From: Flavobacteriales bacterium UBA7430
Lineage (GTDB): Bacteria; Bacteroidota; Bacteroidia; Flavobacteriales; UBA7430
Length of the DNA: 37,258 bases
Reading direction: 5' to 3'
Assembly: GCA_002478765.1 (NCBI GenBank)
Contig: DLQO01000028.1
Location: forward strand, 1 to 37,258
Part shown: positions 9,575 to 17,883 of the stretch, piece after piece
Layout: each line of letters starts with the position of its first letter
Numbering within the stretch: the stretch's first letter is position 1
The notes under the pieces: generated by a model
What the model saw: only the letters and a program-made list of their open reading frames with translations
Databases searched by the model: none
Told to the model about the DNA's origin: nothing
Program-made: the position numbers and the translations under genes

Positions 9575-9592
9575 TAGATTTGTTTAAACAAA
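9575..9592 (+). promoter_or_regulatory. Candidate tdk -7 element overlapping a palindrome
   Basis: TAGATTTG (9575-9582) matches TAnnTTTG and would start transcription just ahead of the tdk ATG at 9603. Bases 9579-9592, TTTGTTTAAACAAA, form a perfect 14-base palindrome overlapping the element, a layout typical of an operator. No matching -33 TTG was found. The palindrome could also be chance in AT-rich DNA. Confidence 0.4.
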
Positions 9593-9602
9593 AACAAACC
9601 AA

Positions 9603-10178
9603 ATGTTTCTGGAAACACCCGATAGTAACAAACAAAGCAAAGGCTGGGTTGAAGTCATTTGCGGATCTATGTTTTCGGGGAAAACTGAAGAATTAATTCG
9701 TCGATTAAGAAGAGCTCAATTCGCCAAACAAAAGGTTGAAATATTCAAACCAGCCATCGACACCCGATATGATGAAGAAAAAGTCATCTCTCACGATTCC
9801 AACGAAGTCAATTCTACGCCCATTCCCTCATCCGCAAACATTCTGCTGTTGGCTAATGACGTAGATGTTATAGGCATAGATGAAGCGCAATTTTTTGACG
9901 ATGAACTTCCTGCAGTTTGTTCTGCACTTGCAAACAGGGGAATACGAGTTATCGTTGCAGGCCTTGACATGGACTACCTTGGCAAACCTTTTGGTCCGAT
10001 ACCTCATTTAATGGCTACTGCTGAATATGTGTCTAAAATTCATGCTATTTGTATAGATTGTGGTGACCTAGCCATTCATTCAAATCGAATTACAGCTTCA
10101 AAAAATTTAGTACATTTAGGAGAGCAAGAAGAATACGAGGCACTATGTCGTTCTTGCTTTTTAAAAAAGAATTCATAG
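9603..10178 (+). CDS. tdk: Thymidine kinase
   Basis: Phosphorylates thymidine to dTMP in the nucleotide salvage pathway. The 191 residues match type II thymidine kinase: the P-loop [11 protein letters not shown] (residues 21-31), the [13 protein letters not shown]alker-B-like block carrying the catalytic Glu, the [14 protein letters not shown] loop, and zinc-binding pairs as CIDCG and CRSC near the C-terminus. The length is typical. It sits directly before murF-alr with only three bases between stop and the chosen next start; I recall the tdk-alr neighbourhood as common in Bacteroidota. Confidence 0.97.
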   Translation: MFLETPDSNKQSKGWVEVICGSMFSGKTEELIRRLRRAQFAKQKVEIFKPAIDTRYDEEKVISHDSNEVNSTPIPSSANILLLANDVDVIGIDEAQFFDDELPAVCSALANRGIRVIVAGLDMDYLGKPFGPIPHLMATAEYVSKIHAICIDCGDLAIHSNRITASKNLVHLGEQEEYEALCRSCFLKKNS

Positions 10179-10181
10179 TTG

Positions 10182-12638
10182 ATGACCGGCTTTTCCTATA
10201 CGATAAAACAATTAGCTCTTTTTTGCAAAGCGCAATTTAAGGGTGATTCTCAAGACGAAATTATTCGAGAAGTCGTTCTTGACAGTCGTAAAGCCAAACA
10301 CTTTCATCATCACCTTTATATAGCCCTTCATGGCCCTCATCACGATGGGCACGAATTTATCAGTGATCTGTATCAAAGAGGTGCTCGAAACTTCTTAATA
10401 AGTAGCAATACCCTCAATACTTCAGGTTTTCCAAATGCAAATTTCTTAATGGTCAATGATACGCTGCAAGCTTTTCAAAGTATTGCGAAAAATCATCGAT
10501 TGAAGTCTGACATTCCTACCATAGGAATTACGGGAAGTAATGGGAAAACGATACTTAAAGAATGGTTAAACACTTGTCTGCAACAACGGTTTAAAATTTG
10601 TAAAAATCCGAAGAGTTACAATTCACAAGTTGGAGTGTGTTTATCCGTTTTAGGACTTCAAAAGGGAGATGACATCGGACTTTTTGAAGCAGGTATTTCT
10701 CAGAAAGGAGAAATGGAAAAACTTCAGAAAATCATTCAACCAACAATAGGGATTTTCACTAATATTGGACAGGCGCATTCAGAAAACTTTAACTCTTTAG
10801 AGGAAAAAGTCAAAGAAAAAATGAAGCTTTTTTCTGAAACCGAAAAGCTTATTTATTGCAAAGATCATCCGACAATACACGAGGTCGTTTCGTCAGGAAA
10901 CATTCCCATTCTAATTACTTGGTCAAGAAAAGATCCTGCAGCTTTCCTTTTCGTCAAAAATATCAAGCAAACTGCTGAACAATCCATTATCAAAACCACT
11001 CATGAGAATACTGAAAAAGTATTTTCCATCCCATTTCGTGATGAAGCTTCCATTGAAAACTGCTTGCACCTTATATGCACCCTACTCTTATTGAATCTGG
11101 ATGATTTGGAAATTCAATCCAGGCTAAATCTATTGCAACCCCTCGCTATGCGACTAGAACTTAAAGAGGCAAAAGGCAACAGCTTACTGATTAATGACGC
11201 GTATAGCTCAGACCTAGATTCGTTAGTCATTGCACTTGATTTTTTACAGCAACAAAGTGGAATTGCGAAAAAAATTGCCATCCTTTCAGATCTAGACGAA
11301 ACTGGCATCCCTAAAAATAAATTATTTCCGAAATTATCAAAGCTACTGATCAGTTATGGAATTGAGCAAGTCATCGGAATAGGAGTCTATTTTAAAGAGT
11401 ATTCAAATTTATTCTCTAACTCCTACTGCTACAATGATGCAGAGGAATTCATCGCGAATATTCCAACTTTAAATCTCGAAAAATCGGCTATCTTACTCAA
11501 AGGAGCTCGAAGGTTTCAATTTGAAAAGATTGCAAAAGTTTTAGAACATAAAAACCACGAAACAGTTTTAGAGGTTAACCTAAACGCGCTTTCCGAAAAC
11601 TATCATCATTTCAAGGGTTTGCTTAAAAAAGAAACCAAGGTCATGGTTATGGTGAAAGCCTTTTCCTATGGAAACGGAACCTATGAAATCGCACATCACT
11701 TGGAATACCACAATGCCGATTACTTGGCAGTTGCCTATGTAGATGAAGGTATTGCTCTGAGAAAAAAAGGGATTAGAACCCGAATTATGGTCCTCAATCC
11801 AGACAGGTCTCAGTTTACACAACTCATTGACCATTGTCTAGAGCCTGAAATATACAGCTTCAAACAACTGAACTTATTGCAATCCGAATTGAAAAAAAGG
11901 AACCTAGCAAATTACCCCATTCACCTCAAATTAGATACAGGGATGTGGAGGTTAGGGATTGAGAAATCAGAAATTCAAGATGTATGCACCTGGTTACATA
12001 ACCAAAATGAGCTCTCACTCGCATCTGTTTTCAGTCATCTTTCAAGCAGCGAAAACCCCGAAGATATGAGCTTTACAAAAACTCAGATTCGTGAGTTTTC
12101 ATTGATGTGCGAAGAAATTGCATTGCACATAAAAACACCATTCCTAAAACACATTTTAAATTCTTCAGGGATTCGCAATTATCCAGAGGCTCAATTCGAC
12201 ATGGTGCGCTTGGGAATTGGATTGTATGGAATTGGAAGTGAAAAACTTCAAAACTGCAGTTCCCTAAAATCTTTGATTTCACAAATTAAGCATGTACCAG
12301 AAGGTGAAAGTATTGGATACAATCGAGCTTATTATGCCAATAAAAGTATTCGCATTGGAATCATTCCAATCGGTTATGCCGATGGCTTAAGCAGAGGTTT
12401 GAGTAATGGGAAAGGCCAAGTTCTGATAAAGAACAAAAAGGTAGCTATTATTGGAAATGTCTGCATGGACATGTGTATGGTTGATCTGACCAATGTGGAA
12501 GCTAAAGAAGGAGATGAAGTCATCATCTGGAATTCGCAAAATCATATTCTTGAAATGGCAAATACGCTAAACACCATTCCCTACGAGATACTCACAAATG
12601 TCTCGCAGAGAGTCAAACGGGTGTTTCTAAAGGAATAA
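10182..12638 (+). CDS. murF-alr: Bifunctional MurF ligase / alanine racemase fusion
   Basis: Two peptidoglycan enzymes in one 818-residue chain, a fusion typical of Bacteroidota. Residues 1 to about 450 are MurF (adds D-Ala-D-Ala to UDP-MurNAc-tripeptide): the ATP loop GITGSNGKT near 115, the NIGQAHSENFNS block with a Lys213 that aligns to the carbamylated lysine, and KGARRFQFEKI. Residues from about 458 on are a PLP alanine racemase, with Lys492 in VKAFSYGNG as the Schiff-base residue, the SIGYNRAYYA block that should bear the catalytic Tyr, and the GNVCMDMCMVDLT block. The MurF signature near DAYSSDLDS departs from the canonical DxYNANPDS. I prefer the ATG at 10182; a TTG codon immediately before it is possible. 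Confidence 0.94.
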   Translation: MTGFSYTIKQLALFCKAQFKGDSQDEIIREVVLDSRKAKHFHHHLYIALHGPHHDGHEFISDLYQRGARNFLISSNTLNTSGFPNANFLMVNDTLQAFQSIAKNHRLKSDIPTIGITGSNGKTILKEWLNTCLQQRFKICKNPKSYNSQVGVCLSVLGLQKGDDIGLFEAGISQKGEMEKLQKIIQPTIGIFTNIGQAHSENFNSLEEKVKEKMKLFSETEKLIYCKDHPTIHEVVSSGNIPILITWSRKDPAAFLFVKNIKQTAEQSIIKTTHENTEKVFSIPFRDEASIENCLHLICTLLLLNLDDLEIQSRLNLLQPLAMRLELKEAKGNSLLINDAYSSDLDSLVIALDFLQQQSGIAKKIAILSDLDETGIPKNKLFPKLSKLLISYGIEQVIGIGVYFKEYSNLFSNSYCYNDAEEFIANIPTLNLEKSAILLKGARRFQFEKIAKVLEHKNHETVLEVNLNALSENYHHFKGLLKKETKVMVMVKAFSYGNGTYEIAHHLEYHNADYLAVAYVDEGIALRKKGIRTRIMVLNPDRSQFTQLIDHCLEPEIYSFKQLNLLQSELKKRNLANYPIHLKLDTGMWRLGIEKSEIQDVCTWLHNQNELSLASVFSHLSSSENPEDMSFTKTQIREFSLMCEEIALHIKTPFLKHILNSSGIRNYPEAQFDMVRLGIGLYGIGSEKLQNCSSLKSLISQIKHVPEGESIGYNRAYYANKSIRIGIIPIGYADGLSRGLSNGKGQVLIKNKKVAIIGNVCMDMCMVDLTNVEAKEGDEVIIWNSQNHILEMANTLNTIPYEILTNVSQRVKRVFLKE

Positions 12639-12664
12639 GGGGGTTACTACCAGACCAAAAATAG

Positions 12665-13903
12665 TTATTTCAAATCTTCAGATTTAAAACCAGAAAGTAA
12701 GGGGTACATGAATGCAAAAAATATTACCCCTGCTTGTCTTTCAAGCATACTCTCCGTTAGGAATCCAATGAGGGTGAGCCCCAAAAAAATCAAAAACAAA
12801 GGATGTTGATTTTTTTGGAGAAAGGGCATCATCATCAAAACAATCAAAAACAAAACTCCTAGGATTCCCACTTCAGCCCATGATTGTAAGTATTGGTTAT
12901 GGAAATTATGATTGTTTTTGAAAAAATCGCTTTTATTCCCTTCAAAAGATTTTGTTAATAATCCTCGTGCATCACCTACACCATAACCCAAAATTGGCTT
13001 CTTAAGAATCAGTTGAATGCCGTGATTCCACAAATGAGCTCTTGGGTTGGTGTGTTTAGATGAGACCCCCACAAAGCTTTCAAATTCATTTTTGGCATCA
13101 ATGATTCGCGAACTCGTATTGGGGATCATCAAGATGCAGAGTAAAAAAAAACTCGTCCCCAGAATCAATAATCGCAAACGAGATTTTGAGAGCAGGTTTG
13201 CGTTAAATAGTTTGAACGTACTTACAGTGAAAACCAATACAAAAGCAATATAAAAAATGCGGCTCGATAAAAGTACCAGAGAAATAAGTAGAAGAACCAT
13301 GCCAGCCAGCCACCAAAACTTCTTTCCTTGATTTGTTAAAACCTGGTGTGCTGCGATGAACACCGCAAAGGAATAATACCAAGAAACATAATGCGGTTGT
13401 CGAGGTAAAAAATGTGTCAATTCCACATAGAAAAAAACCTCTGAACGACTGGTTTCTATGTATCTAATCGATGAAAGGATAATGTCCGAGGCTGCCATAA
13501 ACATCATCAACAATGCAAAGACTTTCAAAACTTGAAATCGTTTATGATTGGATATAAAAAAAGTGCTCGTGATGAAAAGAGGCAGTAAAAAAAGCGATGT
13601 CTTCAAAAGCAGATCATTCCAACCTACTGAAGTATTCTCCGTGTATGCCATACTGATTAAATGAAGCAGGTAAAATAGCATCATGACAATAGCCAAAGGT
13701 TGGCTAAACAAAGCCTGAAACTTCTCTTTGAACGAGAAACTAAAAATCCAGGTTAAACCTATGGCTATCAATCCTAATGTGGAGGGAATCTTGAAAAAGT
13801 CTTGCGTAAGTATTCCAACAACGATACTTAAACACGCATAAAAATAATACCTTGAGTGGAGGTTCTGATTATTCACTTCCGGAGCCCGATAAAATACCTT
13901 CAT
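12665..13903 (-). CDS. O-antigen ligase / Wzy-like polymerase family membrane protein
   Basis: A polytopic inner-membrane protein of 412 residues with about ten to twelve hydrophobic segments. The first follows HSRYYFYACLSIVV near residue 16 and the last run up to the C-terminus. A large non-membrane loop between about residues 260 and 340 carries NPRAHLWNHGIQLILKKPILGYGVGDAR and HNFHNQYLQSWAEVG. This arrangement, with an Arg/His-rich periplasmic loop, is the Wzy_C hallmark of O-antigen ligases (WaaL), Wzy polymerases and relatives, which join or extend undecaprenyl-linked sugars. Substrate cannot be told from sequence. Its start overlaps the end of ctpA by 35 bases, implying cotranscription. 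The annotation is at family level only. Confidence 0.8.
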   Translation of the reverse strand: MKVFYRAPEVNNQNLHSRYYFYACLSIVVGILTQDFFKIPSTLGLIAIGLTWIFSFSFKEKFQALFSQPLAIVMMLFYLLHLISMAYTENTSVGWNDLLLKTSLFLLPLFITSTFFISNHKRFQVLKVFALLMMFMAASDIILSSIRYIETSRSEVFFYVELTHFLPRQPHYVSWYYSFAVFIAAHQVLTNQGKKFWWLAGMVLLLISLVLLSSRIFYIAFVLVFTVSTFKLFNANLLSKSRLRLLILGTSFFLLCILMIPNTSSRIIDAKNEFESFVGVSSKHTNPRAHLWNHGIQLILKKPILGYGVGDARGLLTKSFEGNKSDFFKNNHNFHNQYLQSWAEVGILGVLFLIVLMMMPFLQKNQHPLFLIFLGLTLIGFLTESMLERQAGVIFFAFMYPLLSGFKSEDLK

Positions 13904-15527
13904 AACGTTCCAGGTCGTTTAAGACCGATATTGCCTCATTCAACACAGGGTCGTTTGCTAAAGAAGCTACTACGCTTCCTTCTTGGTAATGATATCGAGT
14001 CATTAGTTCACTCAAAATCAACTCTGAAATCTGTGATTGATATTTATGGATGTCATCTTCCTTGTAACTCAATAATTTTTTCTGCAATACCTCTAAATCA
14101 TCTTTAAACTCAGCGTACTCATCTTCAGCGTGATTTATCAAATCAGCCAATTCCTTTTCTGTACTCGTTTCATACTCGTAGTCTTTGTCGGATAAAAATG
14201 AAACAAAATCTTCATACAAGGCGTCATCAATTTGATATATTCCCGGAGCGCCTATTGTGTCGTTTTCAAGAACAAATTGTGTCGCGTAATCAAAGATCAA
14301 TTGTTTTGAAACCAAGCTTCCCAATATTTCTGCATAGCCTTCTTTATCAATGACAATATCGGGGTCTACACCACCACCATCATATACGGGCCTTCCGTTT
14401 TTGGTTTCAAATGCTGTCTTAAGAGAGTCGGGTACTTTTCCTACACTACCGTCCTCATTTCTGTGTGCATAATCCAAGGCTTGTATACATCGTCCACTTG
14501 GAGTGTAGTATTTAGCCACCGTTACCTTTAGTTGTGAATTATAACTTAACTTCCTAGTCTGTTGGACCAAACCTTTACCGAAACTTTTTTTACCAATAAT
14601 CACACCGCGATCTAAATCTTGCATTGTACCCGAAACAATTTCTGAGGCCGATGCGGAACTCTGATTGATAAGGACGACCAAAGGCATCTCTTTATCTAAG
14701 GGTTCTTTTTTCGTCTTGTATGACTTCTCCCAATCTTTAATTTTTCCTTTTGTAGAAACTACCTCCAAGCCTTTATCAATAAAAAGGTTGCAGAGATTGA
14801 CAGACTCATTCAACAAGCCTCCTGGGTTGCTTCTGAGGTCAAGAACCAATCCCTTTACGTCATTTTCTTCTTTCAGCTCTATGATTGCATCCTTAACTTC
14901 TTTGGAACAATTTCTGGTAAAGCTTCTCAAACGAACGTAAGCAATACCATCTTCAACCATGCCCATGTAGGGGATAGACTTAACCTTCACCTCTTCTCGG
15001 GTGAATGTTTTTTGGATTTTCTTGTCGGTTCCGGGTCTTTCAATAAGCAAATTTACCTCAACTCCGGGTTGCCCTTTTAAGACAGAACTTACGTCCTGTG
15101 TAGATTTTCCCTTAACGGACTTGCCGTCAATTTCGAGTAATTTATCTCCTGCCTTCAGCCCCGCCTTATCCGCAGGGAAACCTCTGTAAGGTTCCGAAAT
15201 GATAACATAATCGTTTCGTTTTCTGATCGTTGCACCAATACCCCCATATTGACCCGTGGTTTGAAAACGGAAATCTTCAATCTCTGACTCAGGAATATAC
15301 GTTGTGTATGGATCCAAACTCTTAAGCATGGAGTCAATAGCCTTTTCAATCATTTCTCCAGGCTTAGTTTCGTCAACGTAATAGACATTCACTTCTCGAA
15401 ATAGGGAGGTGAAAATGTCAAGATTCTTGCTAACTTCAAAATAACCAGAAACAAAGGCAAATGAAGAAATTGAAATCAATCCAACACAAAACCAAAAAGC
15501 TAATTTTTTAAATACTGTCTTCATCAT
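13869..15527 (-). CDS. ctpA: S41 family C-terminal processing peptidase
   Basis: A periplasmic serine protease of the CtpA/Prc family that trims protein C-termini. The chain of about 552 residues begins with a hydrophobic signal anchor (roughly residues 10-27) and a helical stretch. A PDZ domain follows (GGIGATI through the KAGLKAGDKLLEIDG region, about 95-170), then the S41 protease core. The core shows LDLRSNPGG, the NQSSASASEI block with the nucleophilic Ser and GKKSFGKGLVQ with the general-base Lys, a Ser/Lys dyad. The C-terminal region is charged and probably coiled coil. Three start codons abut: TTG 15530, ATG 15527 and ATG 15524; I took 15527. It lies eight bases after yidD and overlaps the ligase gene downstream. 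Confidence 0.93.
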   Translation of the reverse strand: MMKTVFKKLAFWFCVGLISISSFAFVSGYFEVSKNLDIFTSLFREVNVYYVDETKPGEMIEKAIDSMLKSLDPYTTYIPESEIEDFRFQTTGQYGGIGATIRKRNDYVIISEPYRGFPADKAGLKAGDKLLEIDGKSVKGKSTQDVSSVLKGQPGVEVNLLIERPGTDKKIQKTFTREEVKVKSIPYMGMVEDGIAYVRLRSFTRNCSKEVKDAIIELKEENDVKGLVLDLRSNPGGLLNESVNLCNLFIDKGLEVVSTKGKIKDWEKSYKTKKEPLDKEMPLVVLINQSSASASEIVSGTMQDLDRGVIIGKKSFGKGLVQQTRKLSYNSQLKVTVAKYYTPSGRCIQALDYAHRNEDGSVGKVPDSLKTAFETKNGRPVYDGGGVDPDIVIDKEGYAEILGSLVSKQLIFDYATQFVLENDTIGAPGIYQIDDALYEDFVSFLSDKDYEYETSTEKELADLINHAEDEYAEFKDDLEVLQKKLLSYKEDDIHKYQSQISELILSELMTRYHYQEGSVVASLANDPVLNEAISVLNDLERYEGILSGSGSE

Positions 15528-15535
15528 CAAAATAT

Positions 15536-15760
15536 TTAAGGCACTGGGTCATAACCGCTTCCACCCCAAGGGTGGCATGAGCTGATCCTTTTTATTGTTA
15601 AGAGAAACCCTTTTCTCAAGCCGTGTTTTTCAAACGCTTTGATCGAATAGGCAGAACACGTTGGAGCATATCTGCAAGCAGCAGGTGTCCATGGCGAAAT
15701 AACTTTTTGATAGAGCTTTATCAAAAAAATAAAAACTTGCTTAAGTAACTTTTTCAGCAT
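15536..15760 (-). CDS. yidD: Membrane protein insertion efficiency factor
   Basis: A small protein of 74 residues that helps YidC/Sec-dependent insertion of inner-membrane proteins. It shows the family pattern: an amphipathic N-terminus, then [31 protein letters not shown] and a C-terminal [13 protein letters not shown] motif with the conserved Cys residues. I take the ATG at 15760; the TTG one codon upstream is the alternative. It overlaps the end of rnpA by 20 bases, the usual rnpA-yidD partnership, but yidC does not follow here; ctpA does. Confidence 0.94.
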   Translation of the reverse strand: MLKKLLKQVFIFLIKLYQKVISPWTPAACRYAPTCSAYSIKAFEKHGLRKGFLLTIKRISSCHPWGGSGYDPVP

Positions 15761-16121
15761 CAACTATAAAACGTTTAAAAACCGATTTTAATTTTGGCTC
15801 CAAATCGATTGTTTTCATTTTTTTATTCGAAGTGTAAATAAGTAGAATGGCATAATGCGCTGTGAGCTTATTGTACCAGTCTGCTTTATTAACTCGATAA
15901 ATATCGGTTATCCTACGCTTCATCTGATTCCGATCAACCGCTAAAGGAAATCTTTTTTTAGATACAGAAAAAGCAATTCGAATCGGAAACTCTTGTTGCG
16001 CATCGACCTTCTTCCAAACCAAAACAAAAGGATGTTTTTTAGCAGAATTGCCCTCAGTAATTAATTCTTCTAAGGCAACTTTACTCTTTAATCTTTCGGT
16101 CTTTTGAAAGGTTTGATGCAT
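15741..16121 (-). CDS. rnpA: Ribonuclease P protein component
   Basis: The protein subunit of RNase P, which binds the catalytic RNA and pre-tRNA leader during 5' maturation. The 126 residues start [14 protein letters not shown] and include the central RNR motif as [15 protein letters not shown] near residues 80-94, with an upstream [12 protein letters not shown] strand. The first block is the expected substrate-leader contact region. The usual partner rpmH is not upstream in this window; instead a terminator and hemD lie there. It starts a minus-strand chain rnpA-yidD-ctpA-O-antigen ligase. Confidence 0.94.
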   Translation of the reverse strand: MHQTFQKTERLKSKVALEELITEGNSAKKHPFVLVWKKVDAQQEFPIRIAFSVSKKRFPLAVDRNQMKRRITDIYRVNKADWYNKLTAHYAILLIYTSNKKMKTIDLEPKLKSVFKRFIVDAEKVT

Positions 16122-16145
16122 AGCTTTGTAAATGTAAAAAAAAAC

Positions 16146-16174
16146 AATAAAAAAGGGCGATAAAATCGCCCTTT
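16146..16174 (-). terminator. Strong rho-independent terminator after hemD
   Basis: A perfect ten-pair stem, AAAGGGCGAT (16152-16161) with ATCGCCCTTT (16165-16174), around an AAA loop. On the minus strand the stem runs straight into a T-rich tract. It separates the DUF4271-hemD unit from rnpA, so rnpA likely has its own promoter in or after this hairpin. Confidence 0.88.
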
Positions 16175-16193
16175 CAATCGTGAATTTTAAAAT

Positions 16194-16940
16194 CTATTTT
16201 TTGTTCGCATCCTTGATGTACTGCTCGAGAGCCATAGTCATCGAAGGTGCCTTCACCGAAGGAGCTTCTATATTAACTTTTAAGCCAGCCTCACCGACCG
16301 CTTTAACCGTCGTTTGACCAAAAGCTGCTATTCGTGTGTTGTTCTGCACAAAATTAGGGAAATTTTGGAGTAAAGACTTAATACCAGAAGGGCTGAAAAA
16401 GACCAAAATGTCATAAAACACATCTTCTAAGTCAGACAAATCACTGCATACTGTATTGTACAAAATGGCTCTGGTATAGTTAATTTTGTTATCCTCCAGC
16501 AGTTTGGGGATAATCGGCTTCAGTAAATCTGAAGAAGGCAATAAAAAGTTTTCAGATTTATGCTTTTTGATGGTATCAATCAAATCTACAAACATCTGCT
16601 TTCCAAAATAAATTTTGCGCTTTCTGTATGTAATGTATTTCTGCAAGTAGAATGCGATGGCTTCAGACATACAAAAGTACTTCATCGATGTTGGCACATC
16701 GAATCGCATCTCTTCACATACTCGAAAATAATGGTCAACAGCATTTCTACTGGTCAATATAACGGCAGTATGTTCCGAAAATGACACTTTCTGCTGTCTG
16801 ACTTCTGCAGCTGATACGCCTTCGACATGAATAAAAGGGCGGAAATCTACATTCACCTTTTGCTTACGAGCCAAATCGTGATATGGGGAAGCATCACTCT
16901 TGGGTTCTGGCTGAGAAACAAGAATCGTTTTTACTTTCAA
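16194..16940 (-). CDS. hemD: Uroporphyrinogen-III synthase
   Basis: Cyclises hydroxymethylbilane with inversion of ring D, the step that commits to heme. HemD is poorly conserved, but the 248-residue chain has the two-domain pattern: ILVSQPEP at the start, FRPFIHVEGVS, an ILTSRNAVDHYF block near residue 62 and FSPSGIKSLLQNFP then IAAFGQTTVKAVGEAG in the second half. The start is a TTG at 16940. Upstream in frame there is no ATG before a TAA, and homologues I recall begin MKVK-ILVSQP, so TTG is well supported. It follows the DUF4271 gene by 61 bases and ends at a strong terminator. HemE and HemF are encoded 15 kb away. Confidence 0.9.
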   Translation of the reverse strand: MKVKTILVSQPEPKSDASPYHDLARKQKVNVDFRPFIHVEGVSAAEVRQQKVSFSEHTAVILTSRNAVDHYFRVCEEMRFDVPTSMKYFCMSEAIAFYLQKYITYRKRKIYFGKQMFVDLIDTIKKHKSENFLLPSSDLLKPIIPKLLEDNKINYTRAILYNTVCSDLSDLEDVFYDILVFFSPSGIKSLLQNFPNFVQNNTRIAAFGQTTVKAVGEAGLKVNIEAPSVKAPSMTMALEQYIKDANKK

Positions 16941-17001
16941 ATCTTCTATCGTTTTAGGTATTTTTCTACAAAATACAGCAGCTTAAAACTGGGGCTGCTA
17001 T

Positions 17002-17652
17002 TCAACAATTTAAACCAACTAGCAACCATAAAAATGGTGCTATTTCAAAAATGCAAATGTATAAAATAATATGCAAAAAACCCAAAGAAAATCGAATTGG
17101 AATGCGAATGAGTGTCTTAACCCTACCAGCAATTAACAACAGCAAAGCTATTGACAATAAAACACTTAAGACTTTGAAAGTTAATAAATCAATAAGGTAG
17201 ATGTAAATCATGAGCACGACAACAGGCGTAAAAAAAAGATTCGCATATTGAACCGACAACAAACTATATTCCGTAAAAAAACTCTGCTTCTTAAACAGAA
17301 TGCTGGACAAGTAAAGTGTTGACCACTTTAATCCTAAATAAGACACCATAATTGCCAATGCGTCCAGGAACAAAAAAGCAAAATAAGAAGCTCTTGAATC
17401 GTATTCTAAAAAAAGACTCAATAAAAAGGACGCAGACAATACAGAGGATACGGTTAGAAGAATACTAAAAGGCTCTAATATTTTATTAAAACGGCCGTAG
17501 TTGATGTGATACTGCTTGTTGTAAAAAGATCGAAAAAAATATACAAAGCGTCGTGAATCATTATTGTGTAAGAAAATATAAATAGCGACAATCCCAAAAA
17601 AAAGGAGTAGTGTCCAATTCGATTGAGACGGTTCTCTGAGTACTTCGATCAT
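17002..17652 (-). CDS. DUF4271 family membrane protein
   Basis: A 216-residue integral membrane protein with about six hydrophobic segments, starting at WTLLLFFGIVAIYIFL (residues 13-28) and ending with FLHIILYICIFEIAPFLWLLVGL. It has no signal peptide and a conserved basic loop FFRSFYNKQYHINYGR after the first segment. I recognise it as the DUF4271 family, a Bacteroidota-restricted group often located before hemD; function unknown. Its ATG at 17652 is preceded by a good Bacteroidota promoter. The context suggests cotranscription with hemD, and a link to heme or envelope assembly is only a guess. Confidence 0.82.
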   Translation of the reverse strand: MIEVLREPSQSNWTLLLFFGIVAIYIFLHNNDSRRFVYFFRSFYNKQYHINYGRFNKILEPFSILLTVSSVLSASFLLSLFLEYDSRASYFAFLFLDALAIMVSYLGLKWSTLYLSSILFKKQSFFTEYSLLSVQYANLFFTPVVVLMIYIYLIDLLTFKVLSVLLSIALLLLIAGRVKTLIRIPIRFSLGFLHIILYICIFEIAPFLWLLVGLNC

Positions 17653-17666
17653 TCCATACTTTTTAA

Positions 17667-17698
17667 CAAATCTAAAAAAAGAGGCTAGAAAAACTCAA
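17667..17698 (-). promoter_or_regulatory. Promoter of the DUF4271-hemD unit
   Basis: On the minus strand TTG (17698-17696) is followed after 21 bases by TAGATTTG (17674-17667). This fits the Bacteroidota housekeeping promoter (TTG at -33, TAnnTTTG at -7). Transcription would start about eight bases ahead of the ATG, giving a near-leaderless mRNA. Confidence 0.5.
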
Positions 17699-17702
17699 CC
17701 TA

Positions 17703-17734
17703 TTGCCAATTATAAATCAAAAATATAGCGTTTG
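17703..17734 (+). promoter_or_regulatory. Possible gcdH promoter
   Basis: TTG at 17703-17705 and TAGCGTTTG at 17726-17734 with a 20-base spacer resemble the Bacteroidota promoter, though three bases rather than two separate TA from TTTG. It faces away from the DUF4271 promoter, and the leader to gcdH would be about 140 bases. The rest of the 231-base gap shows no convincing gene. Confidence 0.3.
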
Positions 17735-17883
17735 TTTGTCACAAAACGAATGGTGGACTAATTATTGGAGTACTTCACAAGGGAATGATGATTCTTTGCG
17801 CCAAACAAAATCAAATCATTAAATTCGTACTAGATCACAATGACCATAAATCTAACCTATTTAACAATCTAAAATAATTTATA

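Noticed and set aside
17785..17877. A 30-codon reading frame (MMILCAKQNQ...) just ahead of gcdH
   Set aside because: Low-complexity, no recognisable family, and expected by chance in AT-rich DNA; could be an upstream peptide but there is no support beyond an open frame.
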